Below, in pieces: positions 53,731-63,191 of a stretch of 64,000 nucleotides of DNA. The notes beneath the pieces are model-generated. The model made no database searches, was not told the DNA's origin, and saw nothing but the letters and a program-made list of their open reading frames with translations. A program made the position numbers and the translations under genes. Each line of letters starts with the position of its first letter. Position 1 is the first letter of the stretch. Source of the stretch: Anabaena subtropica FACHB-260 (GTDB lineage: Bacteria > Cyanobacteriota > Cyanobacteriia > Cyanobacteriales > Nostocaceae); contig NZ_JACJRF010000001.1 of NCBI RefSeq assembly GCF_014697105.1, positions 62,001 through 126,000 on the forward strand, written 5' to 3'.

Positions 53731-56223
53731 TCAGAACTGGATAGAAAACGAACCAATGACAGTAAAAGGTGCGCCAGGATAGATAATCTGTCTACTTTGA
53801 GAAGTTTCATAATAGGTTGTGTTGAAAAGATTCCTGATATTTAGTCCTAATCTCCAATTATCCCGTTTGTAATAGATAGCCGAATCAGTGCGAAAATAGT
53901 TAACCATAGTTGATGTATTTTGATTATCGGCAAAGCGATCGCCTACATAATAAAGTCCCAATCCCAAGCCTAAACCTTGTAAACTACCTTGTTGAACTTC
54001 GTAAGTTGTCCAAAGACTAGCAGCGTGTTGAGGAACATTAAAAATACGATTGCCTGTAGGAATATCATTGTCCCTGGAAGTAATTGCATCGGTGTAAGCA
54101 TAAGATGTAATAATTCTCCAACCAGGAAGAATTTCACCTGTCACATCCAACTCAATGCCTCGGCTTCTTTGTTCACCTACCTGGACAGAAAAATCAGAAT
54201 CTTCAGGATCGGGTGTGAGAACGTTTGATTTAGTAATTTGGAAAGCTGCGAGAGTGGCGGAAAGTCTTTCTGTAATGTCTGCCTTAATACCGATTTCATA
54301 CTGCGTACCTCTTTCTGGCTCAAAGGGGGTATCGGTTCTGGAGCGACCAAAGGTAACAGGATTAAAAGATTGGCTGTAGCTGGCGTAAAGAGAAATCGGC
54401 TCTATGGGTTGATAGACAATACCAGCACGGGGACTAAAGGCGTTATTGGATCTGTCATCTCCATCACTTTCAAACCTAGTAGTGTCAAAACGTCCTCCAA
54501 TCAAAACTTTTAAATTATCTGTGAGAGTGATTTGATCTTGAACATAAATTCCTAAGGCACTCGCGCGCGCAGTAAACAGAAACTCTGGATCAGATACTTG
54601 AGGTAGAGGGACATTATAGTTGGGATTAAAAACGTCCAAAGGAGGTGCTGGTTGTCCCCCATCACTAGCAAAGGTTTCAGTAAATCGCCATAATTCTAAA
54701 CCAAACAATAGTTGATGACCGATTGCACCTGTATTTAACTTTCCTGTGAGTTCTGTTTGCAGGGTGTAATTTTCAGAAACAAACTCAGAATTACTGACGT
54801 TAATCCGACGAAATCGATCTTCTAGCAATGGAGCTTGACCAAAGGCTGAACGACTTGTTTCTAATGCAGATGAAATTGAAAGTGCATTGCGAAACTGCCA
54901 ATCTTCACTAAATTTATGCTCAAATCTGTAGCCAGCACGAACAGCACTAACAGTAGTGCCATCTCCATCGAAAGGATAGCCGAGAAAACGACTAATGGGT
55001 ATGGGTGTGGGTCTGTCACCTGTGGAAGAAAGTCCGCGATCAAAACGAAATTTGTTGTCTAGGTATTCAAAGTCAAAGGTTAAGGAAGTGCGATCGCTAA
55101 TATTCCAGGTAATAACAGGCGCAATTAACAGACGCTCTGTAAAGTTAAAATCACGGAAACTTCCGGCATTTTGATAAGCTAAATTGAGTCTGTATAGTAA
55201 AGAATCATCAGCAGTGAGTGGCCCTGATAGGTCAACGCTGGAGCGATAAAAAGCGTAATTGCCTACATTGAAATCAGCTGCGTAGTAGGGAGTGCTGAGG
55301 GGTTGCTTGGTGACTACGTTGATAATTCCTCCAGGTTCAAGTTGACCGTATAGGACGGAAGCAGGCCCTTTGAGAACTTCAATGCGCTCAATGTTAGCTA
55401 TATCTACAGGTGTGCCGAAGAAACTATCACGAAATCCATTACGGAAGTTCCCCGACTGAGAAAAGCCACGAATAAAGTAAGCACCTGCGTCTGTACCACC
55501 AAAATTCCCGCGCTTATTGATGCCACTGACATTCTCTAACGCATCTTGTATGCGTGTGGTATTTTGGTCTTCTAATAGCTGTCGGGGAATGACTTGAATC
55601 GATTGGGGAATATCTCGCAATGGTGTATCGGTCTTAGTCGCAGTTGACGCATTTGGCACACGATACCCATTTTGTTCACCTGTCACGACTAATTCAATTG
55701 GCTGATCACTTTGTGTTGATGGTTGTGCTGGTGGAATTTCACTTTCTGGTTCTGCTTCTGCTTGCGGTTGTGGTGATGGCGTGGCTGCTACTGCACTTGT
55801 AAGCGAGAAAATTAAACCTTCTGGACTATCAAACAACTCTACAACTGGTAAACTCGTTACGCCTGTGATTGTTACTCGGATATTATTGGCATCCAGATTG
55901 ATGACGCTGATTTGAGTAATGCCTTCAACTGGGTTTTGTGAACTGAAGGTAAATGTATCACCATTAGGTAACAGCAATTGAGCGTTAGGAATATCTGCAA
56001 TAAAGTTATTTTCTGCACTGCGATTGGTGATTTGCAGTTGTTCACCAACAGTTGTCTGTAAAATTATTTCTACACCTGTCTCAGTGGGATTGGCTTGCAC
56101 TCCATTGACAATAATTAGAGATTGGGGAGTTGCAGCTTGTGATACTAATTCTTTGACAGTATTTGCAGGCAGTTCCACCTCACTCACACACATGGGGAAT
56201 TGCCCAAGCAGGTTTAGCTGCAA
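53731..56223 (-). CDS. TonB-dependent siderophore receptor with AMIN domain, signal peptide out of frame
   Basis: An outer-membrane receptor of about 830 residues. An AMIN domain lies at about 35-140, a Pro/Glu linker follows, the plug domain starts near 205 (PIELVVTGEQNGYRVPN, RDIPQSIQVIP), and the barrel ends in PFTVIGSFSIQF with the terminal Phe. It would import a ferric siderophore with TonB. The frame opens at a TTG (56223), with an ATG at 56193, and has no signal peptide. The expected one is encoded just upstream in another frame (56180-56275). A 4-base TGTG expansion in CATGTGTGTGAGTGAG could explain the shift. As it stands the receptor may be unexported, so the gene is possibly inactive. 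Confidence 0.8.
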   Translation of the reverse strand: MQLNLLGQFPMCVSEVELPANTVKELVSQAATPQSLIIVNGVQANPTETGVEIILQTTVGEQLQITNRSAENNFIADIPNAQLLLPNGDTFTFSSQNPVEGITQISVINLDANNIRVTITGVTSLPVVELFDSPEGLIFSLTSAVAATPSPQPQAEAEPESEIPPAQPSTQSDQPIELVVTGEQNGYRVPNASTATKTDTPLRDIPQSIQVIPRQLLEDQNTTRIQDALENVSGINKRGNFGGTDAGAYFIRGFSQSGNFRNGFRDSFFGTPVDIANIERIEVLKGPASVLYGQLEPGGIINVVTKQPLSTPYYAADFNVGNYAFYRSSVDLSGPLTADDSLLYRLNLAYQNAGSFRDFNFTERLLIAPVITWNISDRTSLTFDFEYLDNKFRFDRGLSSTGDRPTPIPISRFLGYPFDGDGTTVSAVRAGYRFEHKFSEDWQFRNALSISSALETSRSAFGQAPLLEDRFRRINVSNSEFVSENYTLQTELTGKLNTGAIGHQLLFGLELWRFTETFASDGGQPAPPLDVFNPNYNVPLPQVSDPEFLFTARASALGIYVQDQITLTDNLKVLIGGRFDTTRFESDGDDRSNNAFSPRAGIVYQPIEPISLYASYSQSFNPVTFGRSRTDTPFEPERGTQYEIGIKADITERLSATLAAFQITKSNVLTPDPEDSDFSVQVGEQRSRGIELDVTGEILPGWRIITSYAYTDAITSRDNDIPTGNRIFNVPQHAASLWTTYEVQQGSLQGLGLGLGLYYVGDRFADNQNTSTMVNYFRTDSAIYYKRDNWRLGLNIRNLFNTTYYETSQSRQIIYPGAPFTVIGSFSIQF

Positions 56224-56275
56224 CTACTACCCCAGTTAACCATAAACCAGCAAATAATTGTAGCTTTGTTGACAT
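56180..56275 (-). other. Detached signal-peptide reading frame of the TonB receptor
   Basis: ATG at 56275 starts a 31-codon frame with a clear signal peptide (MSTKLQLFAGLWLTGV then VVAAKPAWA) ending at TGA after PHVCE. In the paralogue at 58271 a signal peptide of this kind is fused to the AMIN domain. Here it is in a different frame from the AMIN part. Confidence 0.65.
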
Positions 56276-56356
56276 ATCTTCTCATGCCACTTAGGAATCT
56301 ATTTCAAGAAGACTACAATAAATTCCCTATGATTTAGAACACCTATTCAGCTGCAA

Positions 56357-56390
56357 GACGGATTTTTTTCGCCGTTTGACGGATTTTTTT
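56357..56390 (-). promoter_or_regulatory. Direct-repeat candidate operator upstream of the first TonB receptor
   Basis: Read on the minus strand, AAAAAAATCCGTC occurs twice with a 21-base period (plus-strand copies at 56357-56369 and 56378-56390). The pair lies 80-115 bases before the receptor ATG at 56275. The same kind of repeat with the same period and orientation precedes the second receptor. It probably binds the AraC-type regulator encoded at 56909. Confidence 0.6.
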
Positions 56391-56908
56391 GAGAAATCGA
56401 TAGCTATTTGCTGTTAATTAGCTTGTTGATTAGTTTTATTTTTAAACGCAGAGGTTTAATGAAGGCTTAAGGGTGACTATGTGCTAACTTTTTAGCCGGT
56501 AGTCTTTAGGATTAACTTTCAATAACTTTTGGATTATGCGATCGCCTCCGGTCGTTTGGAAACTATCGCTCTCACTTTGCCCCCTTATTGTCGTCCTCTT
56601 TGGATGATTCGAGATTTTTTGGTGCTGTCTAACCACAAGCCGCTTCTCTACGTCAGCAAGTAATGTTCTTGAGGCTGCCAAGCGATTCCCAATAGTTGAG
56701 AAAGTCTAGCAAAGATTTTGTATGTTTAATAACAAATTAGTGGTATAAAAATAGGCTATTCTAATCATGTTAGTGCTAATTAATCTCAGTAAGCGGCTAC
56801 TTGCTGTATTTAATCACAAATACTGATCAAAGTGACTTTGCATTGAGAATTTACTAAAACATATTACTAATAATTAGCAACGGATATGATAAATTATTGC
56901 TACTAGTT
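56391..56908. other. Noncoding region between divergent receptor and araC genes
   Basis: About 520 bases. A weak minus-strand ORF at 56484-56681 has no recognisable product apart from a short VNPKDYRLKS tail recalling AraC C-termini. No further copy of the TCCGTC repeat was seen near the araC start. Confidence 0.45.
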
Positions 56909-57952
56909 ATGACAATCACAATTTCACAGGAAGCTTTTTGGGATTTATTTGTAGAGATACCAGAAACAGAAAAAAAGTGCGATGGGCTAAGTTCAAGCAT
57001 CGGCGATCGCTGGGATATATTTGACACCATTTGCTATTTTCCGCAAGAATTAGGTCAAGGATTTTCTGGTGGAATAGAACTACGTGATGGTTTATATTTA
57101 GCTATTTCCGAACACCAATTACATGAAGATTTAATTATAAAACTCCCTGAGCGACAACATCCTTTAGAATACAGCTTTTATCTAGCAGGCTATTACGAAG
57201 ATAATCATTTTGCTGTTAGTAGCGGACAAAATAGATTGTGGGGTAGTGGACTAGCACCAAAGGAGAAATATAAAACATTTAAATCAGAAAAAATCATTGA
57301 GATTAATGTTCACATGGAACCGGAGCTATTTTGCAGTTTTATGGGTAAAGAAAAAAATCAGCTTCCGCAAGAATTAACTCATTTAGTCAGAAACCATCAT
57401 CAAGAATATTATTCTCGTCCTAGTACTACGACTCCAGCAATGCAAGTAGCATTACAACAAATGTTAAATTGTCCCTATCAGGGAATGATGAAACGGATGT
57501 ACTTAGAAAGTAAGGTTTTGGAACTAATGGTATTGCTGGTTGAAGAAGATGTATCTGCACATCAAGGTAAAAATGATACCTTTGCACTCAAACCTGATGA
57601 TGTGGAACGTATTCACCACGCCAAAGAAATATTACTCCGCAATTTAGAAAACCCCCCTTCTTTAATGGAGTTATCTAGACAAGTCGGCTTAAATGACTGC
57701 ACTCTTAAACGTGGCTTCCGGCTAGTATTCGATACGACAGTATTTGGCTATTTACATCATCATAGATTAGAACAAGCACGTAAATTGTTAGTAGCAGGAG
57801 AAATAAACATTTCTCAAGCAGCTCGTAGAGTTGGTTTTTCTAGCCGCAGCTACTTCGCTACCGCTTTTAGAAAAAAGTTTGGCATCAATCCCAAAGAATT
57901 TCTGTTAACCAATTCGCGTTTATCGATGGAAATTGATGAGTTGGCAGGATAA
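56909..57952 (+). CDS. AraC-family regulator (PchR-like)
   Basis: A 347-residue regulator. The N-terminal 230 residues resemble the effector part of PchR-type regulators (LGQGFSGGIELRDGLYLAIS, then FYLAGYYEDNHF and LWGSGLAPKEKY). The C-terminal 100 residues form the AraC double helix-turn-helix (LMELSRQVGLNDCTLKRGFRLVFDTTVFGYLHHHRL and SQAARRVGFSSRSYFATAFRKKFGINPKEF). PchR activates siderophore receptor genes when its siderophore is present. The gene is flanked by two TonB receptor genes. ATG at 56909 is preferred over TTG at 56897. Confidence 0.88.
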   Translation: MTITISQEAFWDLFVEIPETEKKCDGLSSSIGDRWDIFDTICYFPQELGQGFSGGIELRDGLYLAISEHQLHEDLIIKLPERQHPLEYSFYLAGYYEDNHFAVSSGQNRLWGSGLAPKEKYKTFKSEKIIEINVHMEPELFCSFMGKEKNQLPQELTHLVRNHHQEYYSRPSTTTPAMQVALQQMLNCPYQGMMKRMYLESKVLELMVLLVEEDVSAHQGKNDTFALKPDDVERIHHAKEILLRNLENPPSLMELSRQVGLNDCTLKRGFRLVFDTTVFGYLHHHRLEQARKLLVAGEINISQAARRVGFSSRSYFATAFRKKFGINPKEFLLTNSRLSMEIDELAG

Positions 57953-58270
57953 GGATAGGACTATTCAACAGCTTGGTTTATGGTATCAAAATTTTATTTA
58001 AATGCAATCATAACCTGATTGAAGAACTCATACCAATTCAAAAATTCCGTTGAGCGTTCAAAAAATTCCGTCTAGCGTTCAAAGCGCTCACCCATAACCA
58101 AGAGCTTTCCTGTAAGCTTCTTGATAGTAATTATTAATTACTATCATAAGGACTATTGGGTATTAGGAGTATATGTAGCTCCTAGTCCCTAATCCTTATT
58201 GCCCGTTATCCCCAGAGGGGGCCCCAAGTTCCCCAATTACGTATTTGTGTGGTGAGTGGTGAGTAGAGTG
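57953..58270 (+). promoter_or_regulatory. Upstream region of the second TonB receptor
   Basis: About 320 bases. Apart from the 21-base-period repeat (listed separately) there is a small inverted pair TAGGAG/CTCCTA near 58159-58179. No small gene was seen. Confidence 0.45.
58041..58082 (+). promoter_or_regulatory. Direct-repeat candidate operator upstream of the second TonB receptor
   Basis: AAAATTCCGTTGAGCGTTCA (58041-58060) is repeated from 58062 as AAAATTCCGTCTAGCGTTCA, exactly 21 bases apart, with two differences. The core TCCGT and the 21-base period match the repeat upstream of the first receptor, in the same orientation relative to transcription. The repeat ends about 190 bases before the receptor ATG. 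Confidence 0.65.
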
Positions 58271-60862
58271 ATGTCAAATCAATTGCAACAACTAGCTTGG
58301 ATGACAGGGTTAGCTTTAGTACTTCTTAATCTGCCTGTGTTAGCTGAAGATAACCAAAAACCAATATCTCAAATTTCTCAATTAAATGATAGAAAACAAC
58401 CTACGATTAATATTCAACAACGCCTAGCTCAATCTCTTGTTCAGATAACAGGTGTCAAATCTCAAGCCACAGACAAAGGCATAGAGGTAATTTTAGAAAC
58501 CAATCAATCAGATCAACTGCAACTCACAAATAAAAGTGAAGGGAATAGCTATATTGTTGATATTCCCAATGCCCAATTACGCCTACCTAACGGTGATACA
58601 TTCCGCGAAGAGAAAGCGATCGCAGGAATAACTGAAGTTATAGTCACAAATTTAGATGCAAACACTGTTCGCGTGACAGTGACGGGTGAAACTGCTGCGC
58701 CACAAGTTGAGTTATTTGATGGTGACGAAGGTTTGGTTTTTGGGGTTGTACCAACTGTGACGACTACACAAACACCACAGACACAACCAACCCCAGAGCA
58801 ACCAGAACCACAACCCAGTAGTGAAACCCAGCCAGAAGAACCATCTGCACAGGGTGAAACACCGATTGAATTAATAGTCACAGGTGAGCAAAATAGATAT
58901 CGTGTACCCAATGCTGCGACTGGAACTAGAACTGATACTCTCATCCGAGACATTCCTCAGACTATTCAAGTAGTTCCTGAAGAAGTAATTAGAGATCAAA
59001 GAGTTACTCGTTTAAGAGATGCGCTGCTCAATGTTGGTGGTGTAATTCAAGATGGTGGATTCGGTGGAGGAATAGACCAACTAGGGATTCGGGGATTTTT
59101 TGGTGGCGGTATTTTGGTTGATGGGTTCAAAGATGGACGAGGTGGTATTAGAGAAACTGCAAATGTTGAACGGATAGAAGTTCTCAAAGGGCCAGCTTCA
59201 GTTTTATATGGTGGTGTTGAGCCTGGAGGTGTAATTAACTTAGTTACAAAGCAGCCTCTGAGAGATCCCTATTACAATGCTGAATTTTCGGTGGGTAATT
59301 TCTCCACATTTCGCCCTAGTATTGATATTTCTGGGCCAATAAACTCCGATAGAACTTTGTTATATCGTCTCAACTCCGTTTATGAATCTTCAGAAGGATT
59401 CCGTGATTTTAATCAAGATATTCAACGATTCTTTATTTCACCCACTTTAAAATGGGAGATTGGACAAGCAACTAACGTAACGTTTCAATTCGACTATCTC
59501 AACGATGAGCGTCCATTTGATCGGGGATTTTTAGCTTTTGGTAATGGTATTCTTGACATACCTTTAAAGCGGATTTTAGGCGAACCAGATGATGTGAGAA
59601 AAGTTGAAGAACTAGGTTTTAGCTATCGCTTAGAGCATAATTTTAACGATGACTGGAAAATCCGCAATGCTTTCCGCTATCAGAGTTCAGATGATTTTGA
59701 TTATCGTGCTGAACCTGTGAGCTTTAATGAAACTACAGGTATTCTGTCACGGAACTTTAGATCCAATGATGACTATGGAGAAACTTATACATTACAAACT
59801 GATGTAGTTGGTAAGTTTGCTACAGGTTCAATTAATCATACTCTCTTATTTGGTATTGACTTAGCCAGAGCCACATCAGGCGGAACTCAAAAGCGATTAC
59901 CAGGAGGACTTACACCAAGTATTGATGTATTCAATCCCGTTTACAATGCCATACCCAGACCTGGTTTAGAAGCATTAACCAACGTTGTGCGTAATAACCA
60001 AAATACAAGCGATAGTTTAGGCATTTTCTTGCAAGACCAAATAGCCTTGGCAGATAACTTAAAATTTCTTGTGGGTGGGAGGTTGGATATTGTAGACCAA
60101 AAAAGCAAAAATTTCTTGAATGACAGTGAATCTAGTCAGTATGATACAGCTATCACTCCAAGGCTGGGTATTGTTTATCAACCCATTCAACCTATTTCTC
60201 TTTATGCTAGTTACAGCCAATCCTTTCAACCAAATTTTGGTACAAGCGTAGATGGTTCAGTTCTAGAACCGGAACGGGGAACTCAATATGAAGTTGGTGT
60301 AAAAAGTGAATTTTTGGATGGCAGATTAGCTGCTACTTTGGCAGCTTATCACATTACAAAATCAAATATTGCTACAACTGATCCAGCTAATCCAGACTTC
60401 AGCGTTCCTATAGGAAAACAACGCAACCAAGGTATTGAATTCAATGTTGCGGGACAAATTCAACCTGGCTGGAATGTCATCGCATCTTATTCTTACATTG
60501 ATGCCGAAATTACCGAAAGTAATGATGGTTTAGCTGGTAATCAACCACCTAATGTCCCATTTAATACAGCCAGTTTGTGGACAACTTACCAATTGCAAAG
60601 CGGTAGTTTGCAAGGTTTAGGTTTTGGTTTAGGGTTATTTTATGTAGGCGATCGCCAAGGTGACACCGATAATACCTATATCATCCCCGGCTATCTGAGA
60701 ACAGATGCAGCTATCTATTATCAACGGGATAATTGGCGGGCTGGAATTAATATCCAAAATCTATTTAATGAAAAATATTTTCAAGGAGCAAATTTTGGTA
60801 GAGTTACCATAGAACCTGGCGCACCATTAACGGTTATTGGTAGTTTTTCTGTGACATTTTAA
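58271..60862 (+). CDS. TonB-dependent siderophore receptor with AMIN domain
   Basis: An 863-residue outer-membrane receptor. A signal peptide (LAWMTGLALVLLNLPVLAED) leads into an AMIN domain at about 60-170, a Pro/Glu/Thr linker, the plug from about 210 (PIELIVTGEQNRYRVPN, RDIPQTIQVVPEEV, VERIEVLKGPASVLYGG) and a barrel ending LTVIGSFSVTF. It is clearly paralogous to the receptor at 53731 throughout, so the two modules arose by duplication. It imports a ferric siderophore with TonB and ExbBD encoded elsewhere. ATG at 58271 is chosen; GTG at 58256 is also in frame. The FecB gene follows within 40 bases. Confidence 0.88.
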   Translation: MSNQLQQLAWMTGLALVLLNLPVLAEDNQKPISQISQLNDRKQPTINIQQRLAQSLVQITGVKSQATDKGIEVILETNQSDQLQLTNKSEGNSYIVDIPNAQLRLPNGDTFREEKAIAGITEVIVTNLDANTVRVTVTGETAAPQVELFDGDEGLVFGVVPTVTTTQTPQTQPTPEQPEPQPSSETQPEEPSAQGETPIELIVTGEQNRYRVPNAATGTRTDTLIRDIPQTIQVVPEEVIRDQRVTRLRDALLNVGGVIQDGGFGGGIDQLGIRGFFGGGILVDGFKDGRGGIRETANVERIEVLKGPASVLYGGVEPGGVINLVTKQPLRDPYYNAEFSVGNFSTFRPSIDISGPINSDRTLLYRLNSVYESSEGFRDFNQDIQRFFISPTLKWEIGQATNVTFQFDYLNDERPFDRGFLAFGNGILDIPLKRILGEPDDVRKVEELGFSYRLEHNFNDDWKIRNAFRYQSSDDFDYRAEPVSFNETTGILSRNFRSNDDYGETYTLQTDVVGKFATGSINHTLLFGIDLARATSGGTQKRLPGGLTPSIDVFNPVYNAIPRPGLEALTNVVRNNQNTSDSLGIFLQDQIALADNLKFLVGGRLDIVDQKSKNFLNDSESSQYDTAITPRLGIVYQPIQPISLYASYSQSFQPNFGTSVDGSVLEPERGTQYEVGVKSEFLDGRLAATLAAYHITKSNIATTDPANPDFSVPIGKQRNQGIEFNVAGQIQPGWNVIASYSYIDAEITESNDGLAGNQPPNVPFNTASLWTTYQLQSGSLQGLGFGLGLFYVGDRQGDTDNTYIIPGYLRTDAAIYYQRDNWRAGINIQNLFNEKYFQGANFGRVTIEPGAPLTVIGSFSVTF

Positions 60863-60900
60863 TTCTGACGAAAATCAGGTGTGGGGTATGAGATTCCATC

Positions 60901-61905
60901 ATGAATGACAGTTATATCAGAATAAAAAGCTTTACTCGCTGGTTGCGATTTAGCAGTGTAATATTTTTTACTCTACTCATGGCTGTAGCTTGTCATCGTG
61001 GTGGTTCTCTACCTGTTAATAATTATCAAAGTACCAACGCTGCTTGTCGTCAGGTGGAACACACTGCGGGAATTACCTGTGTTCCAGACAAGTTTGAGCG
61101 ACTTGTGACTTTAGATGATGCTGAAAATGCGATCGCACTAGGTATTAAACCTCTTGGTGCTGTGATCTCCCATTTTTCATCATCTTGGCAAGATCAGCTA
61201 ACAGGAGTAAAAAACATCGGGACAACTGGCGAACCTAACTTAGAAAGTATCCTTGCACTCAAACCAGATTTGATTGTGGGTTCTGAATATCAACAAGATA
61301 TTTATCCTATTACTTCGAAAATTGCTCCCACAGTTTTGTTGAAATTTGGACACAGTGGTCAATGGAAAGAGGTATTTACAAATACTAGTGTGGCGTTAGG
61401 TAAGCAAGAAGTTGGTCAAAAGGTAATGGAAAATTATTACCGTCGTCTCGCAGACTTTAAGCAGAAAATGGGCAATAAGTTGTCAAATATTAAAGTTTCT
61501 GTAGTGCGCGTATATCCAGATAAAATAAATCTTTATCTCCTTGATTCTTTCTGTGGAACTATTTTACAAGATGCTGGATTATCTCGTCCAGAATCCCAAA
61601 AATTTACTGCATCAGAGGCAACAAAATTATTTGCTAATCCGATTCAAATGTCAATTGGTAATGAATTAGTCGAACAAGCAGATGGTGATGTTATATTTAT
61701 CTGGACGGCTGAAAATAATCCTGAAGGCAATCAAACAGCACAGTATAAATTAGAGCAACTTAAATCAAGTCCACTGTGGAAAAATTTAAAAGCTGTGCGA
61801 GAAAATAAAGTTTATGTAGTTCCAAGCTACTGGATTGGCAGTGGAATGTTAGCGGCAAATGCGATTATTGATGATTTATTTAAGTATTTGATTAACACAC
61901 CTTAA
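60901..61905 (+). CDS. fecB: FecB-like iron-siderophore substrate-binding lipoprotein
   Basis: A 334-residue lipoprotein with lipobox AVAC (Cys31) after a hydrophobic signal (SSVIFFTLLMAVA). The PBP fold follows with RLVTLDDAENAIALGIKPLGAVI, TTGEPNLESILALKPDLIVGSEYQ and LKAVRENKVYVVPSYWIGSG. It is the counterpart of the FecB at 52764; both end with DDLFKYLINTP, which supports duplication. It should bind the ferric siderophore delivered by the receptor encoded upstream. The inner-membrane permease and ATPase are not in the window. Confidence 0.88.
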   Translation: MNDSYIRIKSFTRWLRFSSVIFFTLLMAVACHRGGSLPVNNYQSTNAACRQVEHTAGITCVPDKFERLVTLDDAENAIALGIKPLGAVISHFSSSWQDQLTGVKNIGTTGEPNLESILALKPDLIVGSEYQQDIYPITSKIAPTVLLKFGHSGQWKEVFTNTSVALGKQEVGQKVMENYYRRLADFKQKMGNKLSNIKVSVVRVYPDKINLYLLDSFCGTILQDAGLSRPESQKFTASEATKLFANPIQMSIGNELVEQADGDVIFIWTAENNPEGNQTAQYKLEQLKSSPLWKNLKAVRENKVYVVPSYWIGSGMLAANAIIDDLFKYLINTP

Positions 61906-61983
61906 GTTCTTTGGAGATAGTCAAAACACCGACAATTTAGTGCTTGAAGATTGGTTTAAATACTTTTTATAAACTACCTAATT

Positions 61984-62391
61984 ATGACACTTCATACCTT
62001 ATTTGTTTGTAAATCTTGTAGTGCTGTTCTTGATCACGAAGAAGCAGACGATCGCGCTGAAGGAAATCAACTTTTACTGAAGCTGCTAGAGATTCAAAAA
62101 AATGATTCTACTTACAGCACTCTCAATATAGAGCCTGTGGGGTGTTTGTGGAGTTGCGTTAAAAAATATTCTTGTGCTGTCAGCTTTGTTTGTCCGCAAA
62201 AATACACATATCATTTTGTTGATTTGCCACAGGAAAGCATAAATGATTTGTTGGAATTCAGCCTGCTTTATCAAGAAAGCCAAGATGGGTATGTTTTACC
62301 CCCTAAACTACCTGGAACATTGCGATCGCATCTTTTGGTACGCATCCCTCCTACACCAGAGGTCATCGTATCCCAACCCGGCGCTTGTTAG
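61984..62391 (+). CDS. DUF1636 family metal-binding protein
   Basis: A 135-residue paralogue of the protein at 52373. The Cys pattern is the same: VCKSC (Cys9, Cys12) and CLWSC (Cys54, Cys58), plus Cys64 and Cys70. It completes a receptor-FecB-DUF1636 module on the plus strand, the mirror image of the one on the minus strand. That both copies keep this gene in third position suggests a working link to siderophore uptake, though the function of the family is not established. Confidence 0.75.
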   Translation: MTLHTLFVCKSCSAVLDHEEADDRAEGNQLLLKLLEIQKNDSTYSTLNIEPVGCLWSCVKKYSCAVSFVCPQKYTYHFVDLPQESINDLLEFSLLYQESQDGYVLPPKLPGTLRSHLLVRIPPTPEVIVSQPGAC

Positions 62392-62428
62392 TAAGTAGGT
62401 CGGCGTAAATAATTATTGTTGGAATAAG

Positions 62429-62456
62429 GCAGGGGGCAGGAAGCAGGGAGCAGGGG
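62429..62456. repeat. Tandem heptamer repeat GCAGGRR, four copies
   Basis: GCAGGGG, GCAGGAA, GCAGGGA and GCAGGGG in tandem, in the gap after the DUF1636 gene. STRR-type repeat, related to the one at 2760-2787 on the other strand. Confidence 0.75.
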
Positions 62457-62642
62457 GAGAAAGAGTTTGAGCTTTATTTACTTTTCTTCACATAGTTTGG
62501 TTTTATTGCACCGACTTACTTATTTGATGATCAATCAATAATGACTGGAGTTTAGTTTGCCTTGTGATTGAGTTATTTTTCGCTTTCTCAATCACTGTAA
62601 GGCTTTTGGGTTTCGCACCGGGAACTAGAGGAAATTAAACGT

Positions 62643-63191
62643 TCAATCTGGTGACAACTCGATGATAAAACTGTCTCGTAAATGAAAATCAGCCTCTACA
62701 CCGCGATGAGCCAGCGCCCAGTAACTTACCCCGCCATCTTTGTGCTTAATCACTGTAGTAATTGAAACTTCCAGAATTTGCTCCACCGTGATGATTTGTG
62801 GCAAATTAAAATTCAGCGCCAGAGCTAAACTATCTGTTTGCTGTTCAATCTTAAATGGAAGCCTTGTAAAAGCTTTCTCCTCTTGCATCCCTTGGCGGTA
62901 TCCATCGAAGTGATAAACATTCCAATTTCCAGCAGGGGAAAGATTAAATTCCCAATAGCGTTGAGAATTTTGGATACCCAGGAAGAACTCAAAACAGGTG
63001 TCTTGCCAAAGTTCGTCCTTGCGTGCTGGTGTGTTTGATGGTTGAGCAATGATAATTTGTTTTAAGTCGCCAACAAGTTGGTAGTTAATAGCCAGTTGAT
63101 TATCTTTTCGGGAGATATTACCAGTAATCTTGACATCAGGTAATATCTCCGCCGAGGGAAAAGGTTGTAGGGAAAAAGTTTGCTGACTCAT
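62643..63191 (-). CDS. DOMON-like domain protein
   Basis: A 182-residue protein with a beta-sandwich pattern as in DOMON-like/carbohydrate-binding proteins: SLQPFPSAEILPDVKITGNISRKDNQLAINYQLVGD, DELWQDTCFEFFLG, and YWEFNLSPAGNWNVYHFDGYRQGM. DOMON-type folds bind heme or sugars; no clear heme ligand is seen. There is no signal peptide, so it is probably cytoplasmic. Its start overlaps the stop of the phosphotransferase-family gene by 4 bases (ATGA), which shows coupling. Confidence 0.75.
   Translation of the reverse strand: MSQQTFSLQPFPSAEILPDVKITGNISRKDNQLAINYQLVGDLKQIIIAQPSNTPARKDELWQDTCFEFFLGIQNSQRYWEFNLSPAGNWNVYHFDGYRQGMQEEKAFTRLPFKIEQQTDSLALALNFNLPQIITVEQILEVSITTVIKHKDGGVSYWALAHRGVEADFHLRDSFIIELSPD

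Noticed and set aside
56484-56681. Minus-strand ORF ending VNPKDYRLKS
   Set aside because: Only the last ten residues recall an AraC C-terminus; the rest matches nothing and codon use is poor. It may be a tiny relic but cannot be supported.
58549-58953. 134-codon ORF opposite the TonB receptor
   Set aside because: Cys- and Val-rich composition typical of an antisense shadow of a Pro/Thr/Glu linker.
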